28,480 bases of DNA from Saprolegnia diclina VS20. Lineage: Eukaryota; Oomycota; Saprolegniomycetes; Saprolegniales; Saprolegniaceae. A program made the position numbers and the translations under genes. Below, piece by piece: positions 1-8,131 of this stretch. Location: assembly GCF_000281045.1 (NCBI RefSeq), contig NW_008246080.1, positions 517,071 to 545,550 on the forward strand. The letters are read 5' to 3'. The notes under the pieces were generated by a model. That model ran no database searches, was not told the DNA's origin, and worked only from the letters and a program-made list of their open reading frames with translations. How positions within the stretch are numbered: the first letter of the stretch is position 1; each line of letters opens with the position of its first letter.

Positions 1-147
1 CCTCCGACGAGTTCCTTGTACTCGGTACGATCTCTCGCATTGTGCCACGTACTGACAATATTGGCTGTAGAACCCACGCCCAAGAAGCGCATTCGCACAA
101 CCGACGCTCCCGACCTCATGCTTGCTCGCGCCAGCGATATTACCTAG
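1..147 (+). CDS. 3' end of an unidentified gene (partial, two exons visible)
   Basis: The window opens inside a coding exon (1-24). A 46-nt intron follows (25-70), starting GTACGA, containing a TACTGACA branch-like motif and ending CTGTAG. The last exon (71-147) ends in TAG. Joining restores one frame whose C-terminus reads SDEFLVLEPTPKKRIRTTDA and then continues to ARASDIT and the stop. The PKKRIR stretch could be a nuclear localisation signal. Intron length and borders match the other introns of the window, and the unspliced frames give worse protein. Too little is visible to name a family. Confidence 0.6.
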   Translation, partial: PPTSSLYSVRSLALCHVLTILAVEPTPKKRIRTTDAPDLMLARASDIT

Positions 148-810
148 GAGACTGACACGCTCAAGTAGTAGGCGTTGCATAAACCCGCCCGTAGCGCACT
201 TCCTGCAGGTGGCAACGCTAAACCCTTAACTACATTATGAAACATCATGTGTATAGTCCGTGTGCGGATGCGAGATGCTGTCCCAGTACACTAGCATCTT
301 TTTTAGGACAAAGACGCTGCGCTTTGGAAGACTTTTGATCTGACCCCATACGAGTGACGTCCATCCTCCCAACGACGAGCTAGTCCATTGACGTCTACTT
401 CGTGGTGTGCTCGGACTGGCCCACCACTGCTACAGGCCCGGTACTGTAGGGCAGTCATGAGCCATGAGCCGACGCAGTCGCTGCACTCGGCTCTCTTATG
501 TCGAACCGATGCATCCGGATGTGGGCGTGGTACACATTGTGATCGGCACCGTCTCGGTCGTCGGCGGTTCCATGCATCGGGTTTGAAGCCAGCTCGTCCT
601 GTGATCGACGGCCTTGGTGCTGTCGGCGTCTCGGGTGTCGGCGGAGACGGCGCATCTCGCCCTTGCTGCCTCCTGCACTGGCATCAATGACATTTCACCA
701 CACGAGCAGGTGGCACCGACGAAGCGCGCACCCGCCTCTCTCGCTCTCTTGTCCCACTCGTTACACAGTCGACCTACAGTGTACACGACGGGCACGCTGC
801 GACAGTTGTG
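148..810. other. Spacer upstream of the first MSP gene
   Basis: No intact gene is seen. Short open stretches on both strands (for example 388-690 plus, 496-795 minus) have mixed third codon positions and no recognisable domain. One short plus-strand stretch near 508-582 reads hydrophobic (VVHIVIGTVSVVGGSMHRV, then stop) and could be a coding remnant. I cannot support it as a gene. Confidence 0.4.
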
Positions 811-820
811 TCATTTTCAG
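811..820 (+). promoter_or_regulatory. Initiator-like element before the first MSP gene
   Basis: TCATTTTCAG lies 10 nt before the ATG at 831. It resembles the published oomycete core promoter (an Inr plus flanking element built on TCATTY and CAWTTT). The CATTTTCA core recurs close to two other start codons in this window, at 11928-11921 (minus) and 27219-27226 (plus). It favours 831 as the start over the longer reading from 663. Confidence 0.35.
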
Positions 821-830
821 CATCCTTCTC

Positions 831-2084
831 ATGCTCGCCGAACGCAGCCTGTGCCTCAGCGTCGATGACATCCTGAGCGCCGAGAACTTCCAGCTCACGG
901 CCACGGGCGAGTCGCGCTACTCGCTCGACACGGTCGGGTCCCTCATCTCGGCCGACGTGCCGCCGCACAACCCGTTCCGCGAGTCGCAGTCGTCGGCCGG
1001 GTCCGGCTGGAACACGAACGGCCATGACGGCTTGGAGTGGACCACCGCGCTCACGCGTCCCAACGATGACGACCTCTTCCACGTCCCGTCCGAAGACGTC
1101 TCGTCGACGTCGACCGCGTGGACCACGACCGCGTCGGCGACCGCCAAGACGACGCCGGCGACGCTCATATCCGTCTCGCCCATGGAGCTGCACTTTGACG
1201 CCAACTTGGCGCCCAAGCACACGCTTGAGATCGCCAATGTCTCGAAAGCGCAGTCGATTCTCTTCAAGATCAAGACGCCGTCGAAGTACCGGCAGCACTA
1301 TGTCATCACGCCCAACAAGGGCGTGCTCCGGCCGTTGAGCGCGCTCACCATCTCGATCGAAATTCCAAACCACGAAGCCAAGCGGCTTATTCAGACCAAC
1401 ACGCGCCAATGCACAACCACATGGGCCCACCCCGTGAAGCTCGAGCTGCTCAAAGTGCACGACGACGTCTACGACCAGCTCGAGTGCATGGAGTACGACG
1501 AGCAGCAGCAGCTCCACGCAACGCTATGGGCGGCCGCGGATACGTGGCGTCTCGACGAGAAGATGCTCACGTTCCACGTCAAATGCACGCGCCTTCTCTT
1601 CCTCGAAGCCGGCGTCTCGCCACTCGCGTCGCCGCTCCACGTGACCGGTACCACCAACCAGTTTGAGACGTGCCTCCACAGCCTGCGTCTCTACAGCCTC
1701 GAGAGCTCGGCCATTGTCTACTTGCACAACAAGGCGTCGTCGCCGGTCGCGTACAAGGTGCTCACGACCGCGCCGTCCCGGTACCGCATTTCGCCGTCGT
1801 TCCAGCTCGTGCCACCCAAAGCGCGCGCCGAGCTCCGCATTTGCTTTACGCGTACGTTTCAGAGCTCGGCGCGCCACCTCGGCGGCGCGGTCCGGTTGAA
1901 GGACACGCTGCGCATCGAAGCCATCGTGCTCACGGGCTTGACGCCGACGGTCGAAGTCGAGACGCGCCGCTCGAAAGACGACATCAAGCGCATCGTCCAG
2001 TCCATGTGGCCCACGTTTGACACGGACGTCAAGAGCATGACGTACATCTCGTGCATGGTCGACCTCGTCGTCGCGGCCGAGTGA
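831..2084 (+). CDS. Tandem MSP/VAP-fold domain protein, copy 1 (417 aa)
   Basis: This protein probably has two divergent major-sperm-protein (MSP/VAP-like) domains. The first, about residues 112-235, opens with LISVSPMELHFDANLAPKHT and runs through VSKAQSILFKIKTPSKYR and ITPNKGVLRPLSALTISIEI, the typical MSP order (strand, N-S/T pairing segment, K-x-P-x-Y, P-x-x-G). A second, weaker repeat (about 270-360) has the same skeleton: YKVLTTAPSRYRISPSFQLV then PPKARAELRI. The first 110 residues are Ser/Thr/Asp-rich and probably disordered. No membrane segment follows, unlike VAPs. The C-terminus carries a helix with IVQSMW and then TYISC, echoed in the next two genes. The frame is open from 663, but the ATG at 831 follows an initiator-like motif and begins the host-like codon usage. 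A single exon is likely. MSP domains bind FFAT-like peptides or oligomerise; the role here is unknown. Confidence 0.8.
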   Translation: MLAERSLCLSVDDILSAENFQLTATGESRYSLDTVGSLISADVPPHNPFRESQSSAGSGWNTNGHDGLEWTTALTRPNDDDLFHVPSEDVSSTSTAWTTTASATAKTTPATLISVSPMELHFDANLAPKHTLEIANVSKAQSILFKIKTPSKYRQHYVITPNKGVLRPLSALTISIEIPNHEAKRLIQTNTRQCTTTWAHPVKLELLKVHDDVYDQLECMEYDEQQQLHATLWAAADTWRLDEKMLTFHVKCTRLLFLEAGVSPLASPLHVTGTTNQFETCLHSLRLYSLESSAIVYLHNKASSPVAYKVLTTAPSRYRISPSFQLVPPKARAELRICFTRTFQSSARHLGGAVRLKDTLRIEAIVLTGLTPTVEVETRRSKDDIKRIVQSMWPTFDTDVKSMTYISCMVDLVVAAE

Positions 2085-3060
2085 GATAATTGCTCACGTC
2101 TGCCAGCGTGCAGTCGTAGTACCATAGTTCGTGGGTCTCTTCCCTTTGTAAATAATGCAACCGTGTCGTCGTCATCTTGTGGGTGCAGGCGATCGAAGCC
2201 AGGCATGTGCGGCTGAGGTTCCCACGACGGCTGGCCATCGCTTGTGAACGCAATCGTTGTGCCAGCACGTGGCCACCGCAAGGCGTGTGTGACTTACGAT
2301 CGAAAGACCAACTGTTGGTGTGACCAGGATACCCTTTCTGGCGCAGCCACGTACGAGTCCACGTCACTGGACCGCCTGCAGTGAAACAGCAGCATCGTCG
2401 TCGATTGCAGTCCAAAGGCACTGTCATCACAAGAGCCAGATGCCATCATCACAGACCAAGACGGTGTTGATACCAGATATCAAAGTGGCGTCTGATCAGA
2501 TCAGAACGATGGGCATCGTTCGTGAAGCACTTCTAGTCGGTGCCGGCGGGTTACATCCCCACAGTAGAGCCGTCAACGCTGAGCTTGTTCGAGTATTTGC
2601 ACTCCACCATAGCATCGCGCCGAGCCAGTGGTGCCACCAAGGCCATCAACATGACGGCGAATCTTAACGGACCGGGTGTCGTACACCGTACTGCAGCGTC
2701 CACATTGGCTCCGGGACCGAAACACCTTTGCTTGGCTTGTCCAAGGGAGTAGAAGAAGGGTATTCCCTTGGTCTTGTCGGTACAAACGTTTCCATAGGCA
2801 AGCGTACTGCCTCGTCCTCCTCGACCATCGTAGAGACACGAGGTGACGTCGCGTCGCGTGACAGCAAAATCGAAGTGCATAACTTCGATCTTCGAATTCC
2901 GCGAGCCACCACCGACAAGGTCCTGCGGCGGCGGTACCCTAGTCTTTGTATGCAAGCGAGCTCGTCGTGGACGTAGGACCACCTGCGGAGCGTGGAACGT
3001 TGTCCGATTAGACGAGTAATGCTGGGTGCTACTTGGGGCGCCAACCACACTACAATCGCG
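2085..3060. other. Spacer between MSP copies 1 and 2
   Basis: About 980 bp without a convincing gene. The 3' flank of copy 1 has an A/T-rich TAAATAATG stretch near 2148 that may serve 3' processing. A minus-strand stretch around 2667-2550 reads MLMALVAPLARRDAMVECKY with mostly G/C third positions and could be a signal-peptide-like relic, but nothing extends it. A short inverted repeat, ATCGAAGT/ACTTCGAT, lies near 2868-2889. Confidence 0.35.
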
Positions 3061-4329
3061 ATGGAGGTGGCGGCCACCGTGGCGCACAACATGCACGTCG
3101 TTGCTGCTGCCGTCGCCCGCGGCGACGACGACGTCGGCGCCATCGAGCAGCTCCTATTCGAGAACATTTCCCTTCTCGAGACCCTCGAGACGATCCGAGA
3201 CCCAGGAAGCACGGTCCGGCGGCTGCACGACGCGTACGTGGTTCTTGCATGCACCATGCGCTCGTTGCCACAGATGCCGCGTGCGCTGGTTGCGATGGCC
3301 GAGCGCGGTGCGTCCTTGCTGGCTAGCTCTGCATCAACACCAACGATCAGTCCGGTGCGGGCCAACCCCCAGGACGAGGAAAGCAGTAGCCAAGTCGCTC
3401 CGTCGCCATCGCTCCGACTAGAGCTGGACCCACCGGTCGTACTGGCACATCTCGACGCCAACCTGAGCCGACAGCAGTCGTTCACGCTCCGCAACCCGTC
3501 GAACAAAGTAGCGCTGACCTTCAAGCTGCGCACGCCCAAGGCGCTTTGGCGACAAATCATCGTGACGCCCAACACGGGGCGACTCGGGCCGCACGAGTCG
3601 ATCGCGATTGTCATCGAGCTCGCCGACGACGAAGTCGAATGGCTCACGTTTCGCTGCAGCGAGTATACAACGACAAAGACGTGGACGCATAAGCTCTTGG
3701 TCGAGTCGCGAGCAGAGGACGACGGCGACGGGGTGTCGTGTGCCAAGCAAGTCGGCCGCTTCAATATCAAGGCCACGCACCTCGGGCGGCTTTTGCCGCG
3801 GGCGCCGGCGCCGCGCCGCCTGTACCTGGCTTCGCCCCGGCTCGACTTTGCCTTTTGCACGGACGAAGAGACGCTGCAGTTCCATGCCTTTGGCAACACG
3901 TGTCTCTTTGACGTGCGCAACACGAGCAAAAGCGCGGCACTCGCCGTGAAATTCAAGACACTCTGTCCAAACCGGTACTCGATTGCGCCGCCGTTTCTCG
4001 TCTTGCCGCCCAGTAGCGCCCGCACGATCACGATCGCGCTCACTCGAAGTACGCGCAACCGCTTGTACGTCTACGAGAAGAGCCATCTCCAACTGCGCGA
4101 CTGCCTCCGTGTTGAGAGCACGCTTGTGCCGTATTATGCGACGGTCGCGGCCGAGAAGTCGCGTTCTCCGAACGAGCTCGCCACTGTCCTCAACCTCGCG
4201 TGGCGCCACGTCCGCAAAGACGCCCTCCACATTGAGTACATTCCTTGCGCGTTTCGGTTTGCAATCGTATCGCCGCAAGCGTCTACGGGCGCCGGTTCAA
4301 GTCCACGACCACAGCCTTGTGCGGCCTGA
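3061..4329 (+). CDS. Tandem MSP/VAP-fold domain protein, copy 2 (422 aa)
   Basis: This is a paralogue of the gene at 831. Residues 1-90 are different: an Ala-rich, probably helical segment (MEVAATVAHNMHVVAAAVAR onward). MSP domain A starts near residue 118 (LRLELDPPVVLAHLDANLSR, then FTLRNPSNKVALTFKLRTPK, then VTPNTGRLGPHESIAIVIEL). MSP domain B starts near 255 (LYLASPRLDFAF, then FDVRNTSKSAALAVKFKTLC, PNRYSIAPPFLVLPPSSART). The C-terminal motif recurs as NELATVLNLAWRHV and then IEYIPC. The frame is open from 2992, so starts at 2992 or 3019 are possible; I prefer 3061 because the helical segment and G/C-rich third positions begin there. No membrane anchor or signal peptide is seen. A 5'-to-3' tandem arrangement with its neighbours suggests duplication followed by strong divergence. 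Confidence 0.8.
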   Translation: MEVAATVAHNMHVVAAAVARGDDDVGAIEQLLFENISLLETLETIRDPGSTVRRLHDAYVVLACTMRSLPQMPRALVAMAERGASLLASSASTPTISPVRANPQDEESSSQVAPSPSLRLELDPPVVLAHLDANLSRQQSFTLRNPSNKVALTFKLRTPKALWRQIIVTPNTGRLGPHESIAIVIELADDEVEWLTFRCSEYTTTKTWTHKLLVESRAEDDGDGVSCAKQVGRFNIKATHLGRLLPRAPAPRRLYLASPRLDFAFCTDEETLQFHAFGNTCLFDVRNTSKSAALAVKFKTLCPNRYSIAPPFLVLPPSSARTITIALTRSTRNRLYVYEKSHLQLRDCLRVESTLVPYYATVAAEKSRSPNELATVLNLAWRHVRKDALHIEYIPCAFRFAIVSPQASTGAGSSPRPQPCAA

Positions 4330-4712
4330 ACCAAAACAAACAAAATACATAGAAAATGCAGTGTCCTTGTCGTCGCAAGTGCTCGTCGACACGCGTCGTT
4401 TCGCGCCAGTCGTCGTCCTTGGCAGGAGCAGGAACAGCCAGGGTTGGTGCCGGTCGTACGCTCGCAGATCGCTACGTAGCAACCTTCTTGTTGGCTGCGA
4501 GAAAAACCGAGGTTGACGTCAGTTGAGGCAGGAACGTTGTCGATACGGTGGGCTCATACGTCGCTGGCCTGAGCTGCTGGCCATGGGAGGCTTGTGCTGG
4601 ATTTGGGTTCGATTTCGGCGCGACACTTGGCCTTGCGTCTGACCACTGTGGTCGTGAGTCACTCGAGGGCGCTCTGTTGTGCATAAATACCGCGCTTCTG
4701 CGTGCGACGAAG
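4330..4712. other. Spacer after MSP copy 2
   Basis: No gene is seen. An A-rich stretch right after the stop (4332-4358) may be the 3' processing region of copy 2. A CATAAATAC sequence at 4681-4689 looks TATA-like and lies about 24 nt before the short ORF at 4713. Confidence 0.35.
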
Positions 4713-4871
4713 ATGGCCGACGACCTCGCGTCGGCGCTGCAGAAGCGGGTAGCGCGACGGCAAGGCGCTACTTGTCAAAAGTCATCCATCGAAGCGGGCG
4801 GTTGCCGTTGGGGAGCCGTTGCGGGCCAGCACGTTCGACGCTTGTCACGTTGCCACGTCACAGGCGACTGA
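4713..4871 (+). other. Short ORF or 5' gene fragment (MADDLASALQKR...)
   Basis: ATG at 4713 opens a 52-residue frame beginning MADDLASALQKR with host-like G/C third positions. After about 13 codons the reading loses that character and ends at 4871. It may be the 5' stub of a truncated gene, a first exon whose donor (GTAGCG after QKR) has lost its partner, or an upstream exon of MSP copy 3; no acceptor joins it in frame convincingly. It is not a known small protein. Confidence 0.25.
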
Positions 4872-4898
4872 TTTTCCGAAACCCTGCCACCGAGAAAG

Positions 4899-5450
4899 AT
4901 GGTCGTGTCGCCAGTCTTGGAAACGATGGGTCTTGTCCAGAGCCTGCCGCGCGACGATAGCCGCCAGGTGCATCCGCTGGCCGCCTTCCCCGAGGCCTTC
5001 TGCGTCAAGCCCTCGACCACCCAAGACCAAGGCGTCGTGTGCAGCCCGAGCAAGCATGTCGCGCTCACACTCGTGCCCGGCGCGTCGGCCATGGCGGTCG
5101 TCCACGTGACCAACCCGACCAAGTACCTCGTTGCGCTGCATCTCTCGGCGTCGCGCGACTTGTATGCGATCCGGCCAGCATATACGTGCCTGCCGCCGGG
5201 CCGGACGATCGCAATCGCGATCACTGTCTCGGCCGCCGAATGCCTCCGCGTGCTCAATGCGCCGGCCAAACCCGACACACTCACGCTCGCGACCGCGTCG
5301 TTCAAGGACGTGCCAGCCTATTTACACAGCCGGCTACAGACCGACGTGGTCCAAGACGTCTGGCAGCAAATTCCGCCAGAGTACATTACGGCGACGACGC
5401 TGCATGCCTCCTGCAGCCCGTGGACAACGGCGGCCGACGACGAGCCATGA
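4899..5450 (+). CDS. Half-length MSP/VAP-fold protein, copy 3 (183 aa)
   Basis: This is the third member of the tandem family, with one MSP-like domain instead of two. After about 30 variable residues it shows VCSPSKHVALTLVPGASAMA, then VTNPTKYLVALHLSASRDLY, IRPAYTCLPPGRTIAIAITV. These match the second domain of copies 1 and 2, so this is the C-terminal half of the family layout. The C-terminal motif is kept as DVVQDVWQQIPPEY and TTLHASC. An in-frame stop 30 nt upstream of 4899 fixes the start unless an unseen 5' exon exists (see the ORF at 4713). It may be a truncated but functional paralogue; codon usage is intact and there are no internal stops. It converges with UPF3, with 173 bp between the stops. 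Confidence 0.7.
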   Translation: MVVSPVLETMGLVQSLPRDDSRQVHPLAAFPEAFCVKPSTTQDQGVVCSPSKHVALTLVPGASAMAVVHVTNPTKYLVALHLSASRDLYAIRPAYTCLPPGRTIAIAITVSAAECLRVLNAPAKPDTLTLATASFKDVPAYLHSRLQTDVVQDVWQQIPPEYITATTLHASCSPWTTAADDEP

Positions 5451-5481
5451 CGCACGTCTTGTACCATCTTATTCGAAACCC

Positions 5482-5499
5482 TAATATATATATGTATAT
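5482..5499 (+). promoter_or_regulatory. TATATA-type 3' element
   Basis: An alternating TA run lies 31 nt after the stop of MSP copy 3. Similar TATATAC runs lie 34-36 nt after the stops at 8902 and 26976. Its place suggests a 3'-end processing or termination signal. That role is inferred from position only. Confidence 0.3.
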
Positions 5500-5623
5500 C
5501 GCATCCTCCATCGGGTGGCTGGCGGCGCAAGCGGCCGATCGACCACCACCCATGGCAGCGTCGGGCGTGCTGTACAGTGGAATAATGGCAGCAGAGAGAC
5601 GAAGCGGGAGTTGGCCCGATCGC

Positions 5624-7009
5624 TTACGATGTAGGAAGGGGCGGCGCGGTCTTCGGGCCCTTGTTGGACCGTCGACCCTACGCCCATTGAGCATCAGCAT
5701 TCGCAGGCAAGGTGTGTCGTGATGACGCATCCTACCTGACCACGACCGCCGTTGCCGTCGCCGCGACCGCCGTTGCCGTCTCCACGACCGCCGTTGCCGT
5801 TGCTGTCACCGCGACCACCGTTGCCGCGAGGATGACTGCCGCCGTCGCCACCACCGCGGCCGCCTTCTGGCTTGGGCTTCTTTCCTCGGCCCGACCGGCT
5901 TCGCCCGCGACCACCACGACCACCCTCGTCCGTCGGTGCAGGCGGCATCTCGAACGTCATAGAGGCAGCATTCAACGACGCGGGGAGCGGCGGCGGCAGG
6001 GGCGGAGCGGGCGCGCTTGCCACAGGGGCGGCCTTGGGCATGATGCGGAACATGCCGGGTTGAAGCTCGGGCTTGGGCTCGTCGACCACAGGCGCGCGGT
6101 CCTTGCGACGACGTTCGCGTTGCTTGCGTTGGCCTAAGCATATCCATGCATGAGCATCTTCTTTGTGCCAATTCGGGATGATGACGCACCCGTTTTGGTC
6201 GTGTCGGCCGCTGCATTGACATCCATCATGTCGGTTGATGACGTCTTCTTGGACTTGCCCTTCTACGCAGCGTCATCATTCAGCCAAATGACAAGGATGT
6301 GGTCGGAGAGTACCTGTGCAGCCTTGTTGGGTTTCTGCGACTTGCCGTTGCGCCCAAACGTCATCGTCGACGCGCTTCGCAGCTAGTAGAACGCCACGTG
6401 TGCGGATGCTTGTGCGTCAGGAGAAGAGGGTGGTACCTTGGCTTTGCTGCGGCGCTCGTTCAAAAACTTGACGAGCGCAGGCACGGGCTTGGCCTCGGCG
6501 TCGTCGCCGTCGGCAACCATCGGCTCGGGCACCGTCGGGTTCTCGAGCTCCTCGAGAAAGACCACAAACTCGGGGTCGCGCTCGTACGTGTTGACCTTGT
6601 TGTCGCGTCGCCGCTTCTCGCGGGGCAGTTTTTGGTTGGGCGCGACCGCCGCTTCGAGCACGGCTGCGACGCCATTGCTGCTTTCGACAGCCTTGCCGTT
6701 GAGCGCGGCAAGCACCTTGAGCAGCTCGTCCGGGTCCTTGCGAAAGTGCAGGTACAAGCGCGCGGGCATCGCAGGCATGCCATTCTTGGTCGGCTTGCCG
6801 GCTTCGAAGCGGTAGAAGGCCGGGCACGCCGCCTGGACCTCCTTGAGGCTGGGCTCACTAAGCGGCGCGTCGGCGTCAATGGGCGCCGGCAGCGGGTACC
6901 CGCAGAGACCGACGGCCTCGGCGCGGGTCGCGTCGAACGGGAGGTTGCGGACAATCAGCTTCTTCCAGTGCATCTTCCTGCTGCCGGCCGTTGAAAAGGG
7001 ATTTGGCAT
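5624..7009 (-). CDS. UPF3: UPF3 nonsense-mediated decay factor with RGG-type tail (388 aa)
   Basis: UPF3 bridges UPF2 and the exon-junction complex in nonsense-mediated mRNA decay. The Smg4/UPF3 RRM-like domain fills the first 190 residues: WKKLIVRNLPFDATRAEA, then FYRFEAG, ARLYLHFRKDPDELLKVLAA, and the diagnostic end REKRRRDNKVNTYERDPEFV plus VFLEELE. Exons are 7009-6437, 6382-6314, 6262-6190, 6133-5736 and 5677-5624; introns are 54, 51, 56 and 58 nt and all phases agree. After the domain come Lys-rich and RKQRERRRKDR basic segments, a Pro/Ala stretch, then GRGRSRSGRGKK and GGRGDGN repeats. The last intron is the least certain: unspliced, the protein would end 14 codons into it (5694). The start may be 7051, 7009 or 6973. 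The RGG-rich tail is not standard in UPF3. Confidence 0.87.
5744..5850 (-). repeat. 21-bp coding repeat for Gly/Arg-rich heptads in UPF3
   Basis: Nearly identical 21-bp units, plus-strand core CGACCGCCGTTGCCGT followed by 5 variable bases, repeat in phase with codons. They encode GGRGDGN heptads. The units degrade toward 5850. Tandem in-frame repeats of this kind expand or contract by slippage, so copy number probably varies between strains. Confidence 0.7.
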
Positions 7010-8100
7010 GTAAAATAGTGTTTCGATAACACGATTTCCGATAAGCAACAAAATGGTGTGGGGATCGTTTCTCTGTCGTTGACGGCAACGACAGTGGCGT
7101 CACTCGCGGCTCGATCTACTCCACACGTACTGTATCGGGCGCGACAAAAGATAGATCGGTCTCGTCCAAGCGTTGCGTAATTCTACATCTCGTCGGCTTC
7201 CTTCCATCGATCAGGCCAACGAGTAGCATGGCTTCGAGATATGCTTCACACTATTTCGGAAAGATATACGTATCCGGACGAACTTAACGCCACACAGAAC
7301 TTACAACACGGTCGTTCGTGGCTCGGCAATCGGACCGAGGCCATGCCTTGGGCGACTTACCGCAAGGGTAATCTCAAAACCTCTGAAATGGCATATTTGA
7401 CGTTGCAGTATGCGTTGTGGAAGACTTGGTGCAACACGCCCGCAGCTCACACCCGCGGGTCTTTGCAGCCGCGTCCTGTTTATGAGCCGACGCCGATGGC
7501 TGTCGATGCAAAGAAATGGCACCGCACCGACAGTATTTCAGCGCTGACCATCTGGCTTCTGGCGATCGCAAAACGCCGATTTCGGTTCGGTCTTGGTACA
7601 CTGTATTCGATGGGCGACCCGGAGGGTGTGGCTGTGCAAGTCCACCACTCGCTACTGCCCATCCATCCCTCTTCCACTGCAATTGCCTTATCAAAGACGC
7701 AAAGTACGACGAAGGACACGGCCAGCATCTCCGGAGAATTGGGCGGAAAGACGCTGCCGCCGCGACTGCGATATGCGCGCCGTACGCTTGCAAACACGGG
7801 AGGCGACACAATTCTGACATTCAAGTTCGCGCTGGACGCTGGATGCGCGCACGCGTTGATTTGATTCGTCGACAGCTGGGCAGACCCGCCTGTCCGACGT
7901 GGGCGATGCCACTCTGTACTTGGCTAAGGGAATTTCGGAAGCCGAGATCCCACGGTCCATTGCGCACGCAGGTCACCCAGCTCGCTTTGCCACCTGGTGC
8001 CGCGTGCGACGTTCGGTGGCATGGATACGCCGCGCACGAAATACACGCTGCGCTGCTTTGCTTTCAATGCACCCAGGAATCGTCGCAGCACTTTTCGATT
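7010..8100. other. Spacer between UPF3 and the hemerythrin-like gene
   Basis: About 1.1 kb. A long plus-strand open frame (7241-7864, 207 codons) exists, but its third positions are mixed, unlike neighbouring genes, and it shows no domain. I regard it as chance. The last 100 bp before 8132 contain the pyrimidine-rich CACTTTTCGATTTCC near 8090, which could be the promoter of the downstream gene. No RNA gene or repeat was recognised. Confidence 0.4.
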
Positions 8101-8131
8101 TCCGTTGGACCCACCACCACTCAGACACAAG

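Noticed and set aside
663-830. N-terminal extension of MSP copy 1
   Set aside because: The extra 56 residues have poor codon usage and composition, and an initiator-like element sits just before the ATG at 831.
2664-4058. 464-codon minus-strand frame across MSP copy 2
   Set aside because: It is the antisense shadow of a well-supported coding region; its protein is low-complexity Ser/Arg without a domain.
7241-7864. 207-codon plus-strand open frame
   Set aside because: Third codon positions are mixed, unlike every supported gene here, and no domain or motif is visible. Long chance frames are expected in GC-rich DNA.
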